Assembly (NCBI GenBank): GCA_964526505.1
Contig: CAZGJC010000006.1
Span: forward strand, 1 to 60,791
Direction of reading: 5' to 3'
Length of the DNA stretch: 60,791 bases
From: SVTX01 sp964526505
GTDB taxonomy: Bacteria; Bacillota; Clostridia; Oscillospirales; CAG-272
This document shows positions 7,432 to 14,298 of the stretch, piece by piece. The notes beneath the pieces are model-generated. The model worked only from the letters and a program-made list of their open reading frames with translations. It made no database searches and was not told where the DNA came from. How positions within the stretch are numbered: the stretch's first letter is position 1; each line of letters starts with the position of its first letter. The position numbers were made by a program, and so were the translations under genes.

Positions 7432-8061
7432 TTATGCCTTGATAGAATTGCGAACGAATACTATGCCGTTCTTTGCACCGGGAATAGCGCCCTTAACAGC
7501 AAGAAGATTCTTTTCGCTATCAATCTTAACAACTTTAAGATTAAGGACAGTTACCTGTTCGTTACCGTACTGACCGGGCATTTTCTTGTTTTTGAAAATG
7601 TGTGCGGGGTCAATGGAACCCATGGAACCGGGTTGACGGTGAATAGGACCTGTACCGTGTGTCATACGAAGTACGTGATGATTCCATCTTTTAACACAGC
7701 CCGTGTAACCGTGACCTTTCGTCATACCTGTAACGTCGACCTTTTCACCAGCGGCGAAGGTATCGACAGTAATAACGTCGCCAACGTTGTGTGCGGAACA
7801 GTCGTCAAGACGGAATTCTTTGAGGTGCTTCTTGTAAGAAACGCCCGCTTTTGCAAAATGACCTCTTTCAGCCTTGTTTGTGTGCTTTTCCTTCTTTTCG
7901 GAAAAGCCAAGTTGAAGAGCGTCGTAGCCATCGTTTTCAGATGTCTTTTTCTGCACTACCGTGCAGGGACCTGCTTCGATTACTGTTACGGGGATTACAT
8001 TTCCCTTTTCATCGAAGATTTGAGTCATACCGATTTTTCTACCGATAATTCCCTTGTTCAT
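7432..8061 (-). CDS. rplC: 50S ribosomal protein L3
   Basis: 209 residues. L3 is an early assembly protein whose finger reaches towards the peptidyl transferase centre. It begins MNKGIIGRKIGMTQIFDEKG and contains the finger region with HGTGPIHRQPGSMGSIDPAH. The C-terminus NSIKA is typical. It has a strong AGGAGG and is separated from rpsJ by an unusually long spacer. Confidence 0.97.
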   Translation of the reverse strand: MNKGIIGRKIGMTQIFDEKGNVIPVTVIEAGPCTVVQKKTSENDGYDALQLGFSEKKEKHTNKAERGHFAKAGVSYKKHLKEFRLDDCSAHNVGDVITVDTFAAGEKVDVTGMTKGHGYTGCVKRWNHHVLRMTHGTGPIHRQPGSMGSIDPAHIFKNKKMPGQYGNEQVTVLNLKVVKIDSEKNLLAVKGAIPGAKNGIVFVRNSIKA

Positions 8062-8210
8062 TTGTTTTTCCTCCTGTAAATTATTGGTTGGGTCGGCATT
8101 TGCCGTCCAACGTGACTTACAAAGTTACCGACGTGATTTTTAAATCACCGGCTGTTGTCTTTGTTCGCAAGGTTTTGTTTTGGTTGCTTGATTTAAAACT
8201 CCAATTAGAA
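8062..8210 (-). other. Structured spacer between rpsJ and rplC
   Basis: The 149 bases between rpsJ and rplC contain no gene but several inverted repeats, for example GTGATTT/AAATCAC around 8132-8147 and CGGCA/TGCCG around 8092-8104. The rest of the S10 part is tightly packed, so this spacer stands out. No T-run follows the hairpins, so termination is unlikely. A processing or regulatory role is inference. Confidence 0.35.
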
Positions 8211-8522
8211 TTAAAGTTTAACCTCAATTTCAACGCCTGCGGGAAGCTCAACGTTCATAAGAGCGTCAATCGTCTTCTGATTGGGCTTAATTATGTCGAT
8301 AAGTCTCTTGTGTGTACGCATTTCAAACTGCTCACGGCTGTCCTTGTACTTGTGCACCGCACGGAGAATAGTAACTATTTCTCTTTCGGTAGGAAGCGGA
8401 ATAGGACCGGAAACTTCCGCACCGTTAGCCTTTGCTACTGCGACGATTTTCTCCGCCGCCGTGTCAATAAGCGTGTGGTCGTAGCTTTTGAGACGTACTC
8501 TGATCTTCTCTTTAACTGCCAT
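8211..8522 (-). CDS. rpsJ: 30S ribosomal protein S10
   Basis: 103 residues, the usual length. S10 belongs to the 30S head and, as NusE, also takes part in antitermination with NusB. The sequence has KIRVRLKSYDHTLIDTAAEK, GPIPLPTEREIVTILRAVHKYKDSREQFEMRTHKR in conserved blocks, and ends in ELPAGVEIEVKL. It is the first gene of the operon, with an AGGAGG 8 bases upstream of the ATG. Confidence 0.98.
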   Translation of the reverse strand: MAVKEKIRVRLKSYDHTLIDTAAEKIVAVAKANGAEVSGPIPLPTEREIVTILRAVHKYKDSREQFEMRTHKRLIDIIKPNQKTIDALMNVELPAGVEIEVKL

Positions 8523-8840
8523 TTTTGTTGCCTCCTTTTAAGATTTCGCTCGGATTATGGCAAACCCGAGGATTTTGGGGGCGTTTCTTTCGTACACCGC
8601 CCCGTGCGTTTCTTTTTTGCCGTATTAAAAACGGACTTTGTTTTTCAGCATATTTAAAACAAATTCCGATCTTACGGGCTATAAACGCTCGGCTTCAATG
8701 CCGTGTGCCGCATTGTGCTGTTACGAAAGTGTTGTCGCCCGTTTGCTGAGCCGAATCATATTTCGGCGTCACGGACATACTCCACGAAAATTCCCTTTCG
8801 GTAATCCGAAAGCAACCTCTCGCTTCATCGCACATCAAGC
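8523..8840 (-). promoter_or_regulatory. Long 5' leader of the S10 operon
   Basis: From the predicted transcription start near 8840 to the rpsJ ATG there are about 320 noncoding bases. On the minus strand it holds several hairpins: CTTTCGG/CCGAAAG near 8798-8815, GCCGAA/TTCGGC near 8750-8766, and CTCGG/CCGAG near 8549-8570 just before the ribosome binding site. Such a long structured leader fits autogenous control by a ribosomal protein. It was not matched to a named leader family, and no terminator with a T-run was found in it. Confidence 0.5.
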
Positions 8841-8846
8841 GGTACT

Positions 8847-8875
8847 ATTATACTACATCACACCAAAAAAGTCAA
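8847..8875 (-). promoter_or_regulatory. Sigma-A promoter of the S10-spc operon
   Basis: On the minus strand, TTGACT (complement of 8870-8875) and TATAAT (complement of 8847-8852) are separated by 17 bases. This is nearly a perfect housekeeping promoter and fits the expected high transcription of ribosomal protein genes. Confidence 0.85.
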
Positions 8876-9108
8876 TAGAACCCTCCTTTCATATACGTAG
8901 AATTTTTATCTGTTTTGGACTAAGTTTTTGTACACATTGCACACATTATTACGTTTTCGTCGTGTAAATAGCCGATTTTTCAACTCGGAAATCATTAAAA
9001 TCGATGTTTTTGGCAAGAAAAAGTAAGTTCTTTTTAAATTTTTCACAGTCAACTGTACTTGTGCAATCAAAAAATTTGTATTTTTTCGGATTTGTATAAC
9101 AAATGTTA

Positions 9109-9134
9109 ACATTTAGGATATATAATATAAATGT
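9109..9134 (+). promoter_or_regulatory. Possible promoter/operator upstream of the membrane protein
   Basis: A perfect -10 hexamer TATAAT (9121-9126) lies between the arms of an inverted repeat, ACATTTA (9109-9115) and TAAATGT (9128-9134). No good -35 element is at the right distance, so the promoter may need an activator, and the repeat may be its site or a repressor site. The stretch 8876-9108 shows nothing else recognisable. Confidence 0.35.
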
Positions 9135-9161
9135 AGATTTGTATAAACCATCAATAAAAGC

Positions 9162-9203
9162 AAACCACAGACTTTATTTTCAATTAAATCCCTGTGGTTT
9201 TTT
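9162..9203 (+). terminator. Terminator-like hairpin in the leader of the membrane protein gene
   Basis: AAACCACAG (9162-9170) and CTGTGGTTT (9192-9200) form a perfect 9-bp stem with a 21-base loop. The right arm runs into a T-run (9198-9203). It lies after the candidate -10 element and 20 bases before the start codon, which suggests a transcription attenuator. The loop is long for an intrinsic terminator. Confidence 0.45.
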
Positions 9204-9223
9204 GCAAGAAAGGATTGTCGCCG

Positions 9224-10195
9224 ATGTACGATGAACGTCAGACGGAGGGCCAAGGACTCGCCCCCCCCGAACCGTCGCAAGCCCCTATATATAATAATGT
9301 AAGAAAATTCAAAATTTTCGTTGCCGTTTCATCCGTTGTTATGGCAATATTGTCAGGTATAATATTCGGTTTTTATTTCGATGTCAACGTATCATATTTT
9401 ACCGGCAACGTCGTTGGAATCGTATTTTTTGCAGTTGTGATTTCAATTGCGATTTTATCTGCGATTTTCGCATCATCCCCCAAAAGCAACTGTACACCCT
9501 CGGAACGTCACGCTCCACGTTGGCTCGGCGTTTTCGCCGGTCTTGAACTTTTGCATCTCACAGTAAGTTTCGCAGTCAATCGTCATTGGCTTCTCGCCAT
9601 GTTCTCGGCGTTTGCGATAATTTTCTTTATATCGGTCGCAAATGATAACCTCCCCCTCAATGTTTTTTTGGGCACAATAACAGTTCTCTGGGGTGTAGTT
9701 ATAGTAGGTTATACGTATTCAGACTATGCAATGGCAATAAACTCGCCATTCAAACTTCTTTGCCAGTTTGCAATAATATTCGGAGTCCTGCTTGTCATAT
9801 GCGAAATGAAATTCAAACTCGACAAGCATAGCCCCAAATGGTATAAATTCATTGCAAGTATTTCTTTCTGTCTCAATTTGTCCGCAACAGTTGCAAATCT
9901 TGCGGTTTCATTAAACGACGCATTAAATTCAAGTGGAAAGTTCGAACTTTCCGTATATTGCTTCTCGGTTTGCGGACTTGCCATATATTCGGCAAAATTC
10001 TTTTTCGCGCTTCCAATGTGCAAAAAATGTTCCGAAACGTATAACAACGAGGACAAACAAATCACCGCAACCGATTTCAACGGTAACACGTCGCAGAGTA
10101 CAGAAACAAACGGCGAAATTTCCGAAGAAAGCGAAAACGCACAAGCGGATACAAATAACGCAAAAGGAGAACGTCCCGATGAGAACGACAATTAA
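9224..10195 (+). CDS. Predicted multi-pass membrane protein, unknown function
   Basis: 323 residues from the ATG at 9224, with AAAGGA about 10 bases upstream. An upstream GTG (9194) lies inside the leader hairpin and has no ribosome binding site. Residues 1-25 are polar and proline-rich; then about eight hydrophobic segments follow (for example FAVVISIAILSAIF and LLAMFSAFAIIFFISV), with a polar C-terminal tail of about 50 residues rich in N, E and T after a CKKC motif. No family was recognised. The early coding region holds a run of eight C (9261-9268) that could slip. It overlaps the following regulator gene, so both are probably expressed together. Confidence 0.75.
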   Translation: MYDERQTEGQGLAPPEPSQAPIYNNVRKFKIFVAVSSVVMAILSGIIFGFYFDVNVSYFTGNVVGIVFFAVVISIAILSAIFASSPKSNCTPSERHAPRWLGVFAGLELLHLTVSFAVNRHWLLAMFSAFAIIFFISVANDNLPLNVFLGTITVLWGVVIVGYTYSDYAMAINSPFKLLCQFAIIFGVLLVICEMKFKLDKHSPKWYKFIASISFCLNLSATVANLAVSLNDALNSSGKFELSVYCFSVCGLAIYSAKFFFALPMCKKCSETYNNEDKQITATDFNGNTSQSTETNGEISEESENAQADTNNAKGERPDENDN

Positions 10196-10733
10196 CGCAT
10201 CCTCAGTTATCAGAATACAATGGCTTCACAAAAAAATCGCCAATATGTATTACCCAAACGCCATGAGACTTGCCGAAAAATTCGGGATATCGCATAGACA
10301 AGCACAACGTGATGTCGACTACCTGAAACGTCAACTCGGAGCACCTCTTGAATACAGTATGGAGCATAAAGGCTATTACTATACCGAGCAGTACTCCCTT
10401 CCACTCGTGCTTGCCACGGATAACGACGACCCACTGTCCGAAGTCGCAGATAACCTCTCAGGTGCCGAATCGTACGCAGATAACACGGTTGTGCAAATGC
10501 AAGTTCCTTATACCGCCACAGTTGAAATTCCCGACAAACTTTCCGCACTTTCGCTGAAAAGTTACGTTATATCAAAAGAATCACGTAATCGCTATCTTTG
10601 CGAATTCCATAACGTTGACCAGTTTTTGAGTATTCTTATGACTCTTCAAACAAACTTCAAAGTTATCGAGCCGTTCTGGATAAAAGAGCGTCTGGTAAAA
10701 CTTGCGGAAAATATCATAAAAAATAATAAATAA
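10179..10733 (+). CDS. HTH/WYL-type transcriptional regulator
   Basis: 184 residues; the ATG at 10179 overlaps the end of the upstream gene, and AAGGAGA lies 8 bases before it. The N-terminal 60 residues form a DeoR/YafY-like winged helix (YYPNAMRLAEKFGISHRQAQ, then RDVDYLKRQLGAPLEY and GYYYTE). A short C-terminal half follows, with FHNVDQFLSILMTLQTNFKV and WIKERLVKLAENI, like the end of WYL-domain regulators. The WYL core itself is shortened compared with the usual 300-residue proteins. It may sense a ligand and control itself and the membrane protein upstream. Function is inferred from fold only. Confidence 0.75.
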   Translation: MRTTINASSVIRIQWLHKKIANMYYPNAMRLAEKFGISHRQAQRDVDYLKRQLGAPLEYSMEHKGYYYTEQYSLPLVLATDNDDPLSEVADNLSGAESYADNTVVQMQVPYTATVEIPDKLSALSLKSYVISKESRNRYLCEFHNVDQFLSILMTLQTNFKVIEPFWIKERLVKLAENIIKNNK

Positions 10734-10748
10734 TTTTTCAAAAACCTA

Positions 10749-10777
10749 TTGACAAATCAATTCATTTGTAGTATAAT
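10749..10777 (+). promoter_or_regulatory. Sigma-A promoter of rplJ-rplL
   Basis: TTGACA (10749-10754) and TATAAT (10772-10777) with a 17-base spacer, both consensus hexamers. It lies directly upstream of the L10 leader. Confidence 0.9.
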
Positions 10778-10783
10778 GCAACA

Positions 10784-10976
10784 GTGAGGGATAAAAATCC
10801 CCATTATCCAAAGACAGCAGGTTCCCGTAAAAGCGTATGCCACCCTGCCGAGGAAGTGTTTAAATGATATTGTCACGCCAATCGGCGTTCAAAATCTTTC
10901 TTTCTCGGAGTGTGTGTAAATGCACGGGAAGAAAGATTTTTTTATTACTAAAAATACTACGGGAGGTAAAAAACAA
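10784..10976 (+). ncRNA. Ribosomal protein L10 leader with attenuator
   Basis: The mRNA leader contains CCAAAGACAGCAGG, then TAAAAGCG and CCTGCCGAGGAAG, the conserved core of the L10 leader to which the L10(L12)4 complex binds in Firmicutes. It is followed by a strong intrinsic terminator hairpin, 10892-10904 pairing with 10927-10939 and seven T (10937-10943), before the rplJ ribosome binding site (GGGAGG, 10961-10966). Excess L10/L12 should favour the terminator and switch the operon off. The family assignment comes from recalled motif sequence; no covariance model was run. Confidence 0.85.
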
Positions 10977-11531
10977 ATGCCCAGTAATGCAATACTTGAA
11001 CAAAAGAAGCAAATTGTTGCCGATCTTGCAGAGCAAATCAAAACAAGTGCTTCGGGCGTAGTTGTTAACTATCAGGGTATAACTGTTGAAAACGATACGA
11101 AACTTCGTAAAGCTCTTCGTGAAGCAGGCGTTAAATACGTTGTTATGAAGAACACACTTACGGGTAGAGCATGCGAAATGTGCGGCTACGGCGACATTAA
11201 GCAGTATCTCAACGGTATGACTGCTATTGCAATTAGCCAGGACGATCCGATTGCACCTGCAAAAATTCTCAAAGAATATGCAGACAAAATCGAGTCCTTC
11301 AATATCCTTGCAGGTTACGTAGACGGCGAAGTTCTCGGAGCAGACGGTGTAAACAATCTTGCAAGCATTCCCTCCAAGGAAGTGCTCATTGCAAAACTTC
11401 TTGGTTCCATCAAATCTCCTCTTTACAACTTTGCTTATGCTATCCAGGCTATCATCGACACGGACAGCGAGTCCACATCAGAAAACGCCGAGGAAGTTGC
11501 CACCGCAGAGGAAGCACCCGCAGCAGAATAA
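10977..11531 (+). CDS. rplJ: 50S ribosomal protein L10
   Basis: 184 residues. L10 is the base of the ribosomal stalk and carries the L7/L12 dimers. The core VVVNYQGITVENDTKLRKAL, REAGVKYVVMKNTL and GMTAIAISQDDPIAPAKIL is typical. The ATG at 10977 has GGGAGG about 10 bases upstream; longer in-frame extensions would start in the attenuator hairpin and are rejected. The C-terminal tail is rich in A and E. The gene is controlled by the leader above. Confidence 0.97.
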   Translation: MPSNAILEQKKQIVADLAEQIKTSASGVVVNYQGITVENDTKLRKALREAGVKYVVMKNTLTGRACEMCGYGDIKQYLNGMTAIAISQDDPIAPAKILKEYADKIESFNILAGYVDGEVLGADGVNNLASIPSKEVLIAKLLGSIKSPLYNFAYAIQAIIDTDSESTSENAEEVATAEEAPAAE

Positions 11532-11638
11532 TTTTTGCTGTACGCTTTCATTGAAAGCACACCAAACAAAGAAAACATTAAGTGCGTAAATAACGCAAAA
11601 CAAAATTTTTAAAATATCCATTCAGGAGGTATATCACA

Positions 11639-12016
11639 ATGGCATCCGAAAAGATCACAAATATTCTTGAAGAAATCAAATCTCTTACAATTCTTGAACT
11701 CGCTGACCTCGTAAAGGCAGTTGAGGAAGAGTTCGGCGTATCCGCAGCCGCTCCCGTAGGCGTAGTTGCAGCAGCAGGTGCAGCCGCTCCCGCAGCAGAA
11801 GAAAAGACCGAATTCGACGTAATCCTCACAGGTTTCGGCGATAAGAAACTTAACGTTATTAAGGCTATCCGTGAAATCACAGGTCTCGGCCTTAAAGAAG
11901 CAAAGGACCTCGTTGAGGGTTGTCCTAAGGCTGTTAAGGAAGGCGTTTCCAAGGAAGACGCTGAAAAAGTTAAGGCTGACCTCGAAGCAGCCGGTGCAAC
12001 CGCTGAAATTAAATAA
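11639..12016 (+). CDS. rplL: 50S ribosomal protein L7/L12
   Basis: 125 residues. It forms the mobile stalk dimers that recruit translation factors. The N-terminal dimer domain (residues 1-35), the alanine-rich hinge (AAAPVGVVAAAGAAAPAAEE) and the C-terminal factor-binding domain with KLNVIKAIREITGLGLKEAK and LVEGCPKAVKEGV are clear. It lies 107 bases after rplJ with AGGAGG. No rpoB follows; a terminator closes the operon. Confidence 0.98.
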   Translation: MASEKITNILEEIKSLTILELADLVKAVEEEFGVSAAAPVGVVAAAGAAAPAAEEKTEFDVILTGFGDKKLNVIKAIREITGLGLKEAKDLVEGCPKAVKEGVSKEDAEKVKADLEAAGATAEIK

Positions 12017-12073
12017 TTTCAACCGAAAACACCTTTTTCAAAACATAAACTGTCTGTTAATTTTGGATAACAG

Positions 12074-12119
12074 ATTGAGGCGAGAGAGCCATAATGGCTC
12101 CCTCGCCTCAATTTTGTTT
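12074..12119 (+). terminator. Intrinsic terminator after rplL
   Basis: ATTGAGGCGAGAGAGCC pairs with GGCTCCCTCGCCTCAAT (12074-12112) around a short loop, followed by TTTTGTTTT. It is a strong terminator that ends the rplJ-rplL transcript. Confidence 0.9.
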
Positions 12120-12214
12120 TGTACCGTTTGATAAATCAGACACTTACCACACATACTATTCTTCTCTTGTTTCCACACCCTGTGCCGTCAAACCCATCTC
12201 CCCAAAAGTTACAT

Positions 12215-12250
12215 AAAAAAAGTAACGGCTCGTCGCCGTTACTTTTTTTC
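12215..12250. terminator. Bidirectional terminator between rplL and the LRR gene
   Basis: AAAAAAAGTAACGG and CCGTTACTTTTTTT pair around a 7-base loop, with A-runs and T-runs on both sides, so it can stop transcription from either direction. It mainly serves the minus-strand gene ending at 12255. The rest of 12120-12214 shows nothing recognisable. Confidence 0.85.
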
Positions 12251-12254
12251 CGAT

Positions 12255-13448
12255 TTACAAGCCTATCATACCGTCGGGTATAGATATACTGCGAATTTCG
12301 GTTTCATTGTTCCAGTCATCGCCTTTGAGCGTATTCTCCTCCCTTTTCATACCGTTCGTCCATTGCTCAAAACTCCCGTCAAACCTCACGTTGCCGAGGT
12401 TGTAACAATATGAAAACGCACCGCAACCGATGTATTTAAGACTTTCGGGAAAATGAATACTTTCAAGATTTGCACAGCCGTAAAACGCCTCGTCACCAAT
12501 ACTCTTTACACCGTCGGGCAAAATCACGCTTGTAACGTTTTCTCTCTTTGCAAGCGAATGCGAGTATATGACCCTTACGCCGTCCGGAAGTTCCAAAGAC
12601 TCTGCATCCTCATCTTCCAAGTCGGCAAAAATCACGTATGGATTGATACTGTTTCCCAAATATCTTGCGTTTTCGTATTCGTTATATTCGAGATTTTCAC
12701 ATCCTTTAAATACCGCTTTTCCGATAAATTCCACACTATCCGGTATATCTATATGCGTAATTTCCGTGCAATTTTCAAAAGCACCGTCGCCTATCTGCAC
12801 AACTCCGTCGGGGATTTCGATGCGTGTAATCTTTTTGCAATCTTGGAACGCATAAGAATATATAATCTTCGTATCCTCGTGTATAGAAATCGTGTCGATA
12901 TCCTTGTCATTCACAGCGACCAAAACCATATAAGGATTTTCATCGTTTCCCAAATACTTGACCTCATCGCAGACATTGTATTTAAGATTTTCGCACCCCT
13001 CAAAGGCTTTTGCCCCTATGTACGTAACCGTATCGGGGATTGATATATCCGTCAACTCGGTGCAATCATAAAACGCACTGTCATCTATCCATTCCAGACC
13101 GTTCGACAAATTTATGCACGATAAAGCAGAACATCCGAAGAAAGCCTCAAAACCTACTTTGACAACGCTGTCAGCCACAGTAACGCCTGTCAAATCAACC
13201 TCTTTAAATGCACGCTCACCTATATCCACTACGGAATATCCCATATATGTATTCGGAATTACAAGTTCTTTGTCCGTACAATCTCCTATGCCGTCAACCC
13301 CAAATTCAGTCATGCTTCGAAGCCCGAAACGCAATAAAGAATCATCATCTTGCGATTTATCCGTGTCATTATCGCACGCAACCATCGTCACACAAGTCAT
13401 AAGCAACGCCACAACAAGCACAATTGTGCCGATTTTTGATTTTTTCAT
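12255..13448 (-). CDS. BspA-type leucine-rich-repeat lipoprotein
   Basis: 397 residues. The N-terminus is a lipoprotein signal: KK, a hydrophobic core and lipobox TMVAC with Cys25. The mature part is a series of LRR_5 (BspA-like) repeats of about 23 residues, seen as IPDGVVQIGDGAFENCTEI, IPDSVEFIGKAVFKGCENL and LPDGVKSIGDEAFYGCANL. A longer unit around YNVCDEVKYLGNDENPY occurs twice (about residues 155 and 265). Such proteins are surface-exposed and often bind proteins or sugars; the partner is unknown. It lies 38 bases after the DUF554 gene and may share its transcript. Confidence 0.88.
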   Translation of the reverse strand: MKKSKIGTIVLVVALLMTCVTMVACDNDTDKSQDDDSLLRFGLRSMTEFGVDGIGDCTDKELVIPNTYMGYSVVDIGERAFKEVDLTGVTVADSVVKVGFEAFFGCSALSCINLSNGLEWIDDSAFYDCTELTDISIPDTVTYIGAKAFEGCENLKYNVCDEVKYLGNDENPYMVLVAVNDKDIDTISIHEDTKIIYSYAFQDCKKITRIEIPDGVVQIGDGAFENCTEITHIDIPDSVEFIGKAVFKGCENLEYNEYENARYLGNSINPYVIFADLEDEDAESLELPDGVRVIYSHSLAKRENVTSVILPDGVKSIGDEAFYGCANLESIHFPESLKYIGCGAFSYCYNLGNVRFDGSFEQWTNGMKREENTLKGDDWNNETEIRSISIPDGMIGL

Positions 13449-13486
13449 CTTGCTAACCCCCGAAATTCATACACGTCAATTTATCT

Positions 13487-14293
13487 TCAAAGCAATGCCA
13501 TCGCCCAATCGTATAACGGAACGAGTGCCAACGGAAAAAATATTGCGGGAATGCAGTTTGTGGTACGCATTTTACCGTTTGTAACAACGTTAAGTCCAAG
13601 CCCGATTATAATGAGCGAGCCGACAGACGAAATGCAAGTCACAACGTCCGCACTCATAATCCCGGCAACGCTTCCGGCAAGCAAAACAAGCGAACCCTCG
13701 TAAACAAATACAAATGCAGATGAAAGCAGGACGCCTATTCCCATCGTTGATGCAAGTGCCAGGGCCGTGACAAAATCCATAATAGATTTTGTTATCAGCA
13801 TAGTATGGTCTCCTCTGAGTCCGCTGTTCAATGCACCGACCAGCGTCAGAGAACCCACGCCCAGCATCATAAATCCCATAACGAAACCTTGCGTTACGTT
13901 TGAATTTTCGCCTTTGATTTTGCACTGTATAAATCCGCCGAATTTGTTAAGCAGACCGTCAAGATTTATAATCTCGCCCACGAGAGTCCCAAGCACCATA
14001 GACACAATTATGACAAGCGTATGCTCCGTCGAAATCCCGTCCACTTGAATGCCCGAGTCGCCCAAAACATCAGTTATGCGACCGTTTACCGTCCCCTCAA
14101 TCGCTCCGCAAATACCTATAAATATCGCACATAGCCCAAGGACTTTGAGCAACGAGTCCATCACTCTTTGGGTTTTTTCGCCGTTTTTACCACCCTTTTT
14201 CCGTGTCAACCTCATAATCAACAGACCCAAAAGCGAGCCTATCACAATGAGTACGACGTCAACAATCACGCCAAAAAGTTTAAAATTCGGCAT
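13487..14293 (-). CDS. DUF554 family membrane protein
   Basis: 268 residues with about seven membrane segments. It matches DUF554 (YdfK/YqgA type): LFGVIVDVVLIVIGSLLGLL at the start, LGLCAIFIGICGAIEG, then GFVMGFMMLGVGSLTLVGAL and GDHTMLITKSIMDFVTALAL, and FVYEGSLVLLAGSV near the end. Function is not established for the family; transport is assumed from its topology. The ATG lies 5 bases from the stop of the glycyl-tRNA synthetase gene, so they are probably co-transcribed. Confidence 0.88.
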   Translation of the reverse strand: MPNFKLFGVIVDVVLIVIGSLLGLLIMRLTRKKGGKNGEKTQRVMDSLLKVLGLCAIFIGICGAIEGTVNGRITDVLGDSGIQVDGISTEHTLVIIVSMVLGTLVGEIINLDGLLNKFGGFIQCKIKGENSNVTQGFVMGFMMLGVGSLTLVGALNSGLRGDHTMLITKSIMDFVTALALASTMGIGVLLSSAFVFVYEGSLVLLAGSVAGIMSADVVTCISSVGSLIIIGLGLNVVTNGKMRTTNCIPAIFFPLALVPLYDWAMALL

Positions 14294-14298
14294 ATTTA

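Noticed and set aside
9933..10178. 266-residue frame starting at 9933 as the regulator gene start
   Set aside because: The first 82 codons overlap the membrane protein gene in another frame and are low-complexity and basic. The ATG at 10179 has a good ribosome binding site and begins the helix-turn-helix domain directly.
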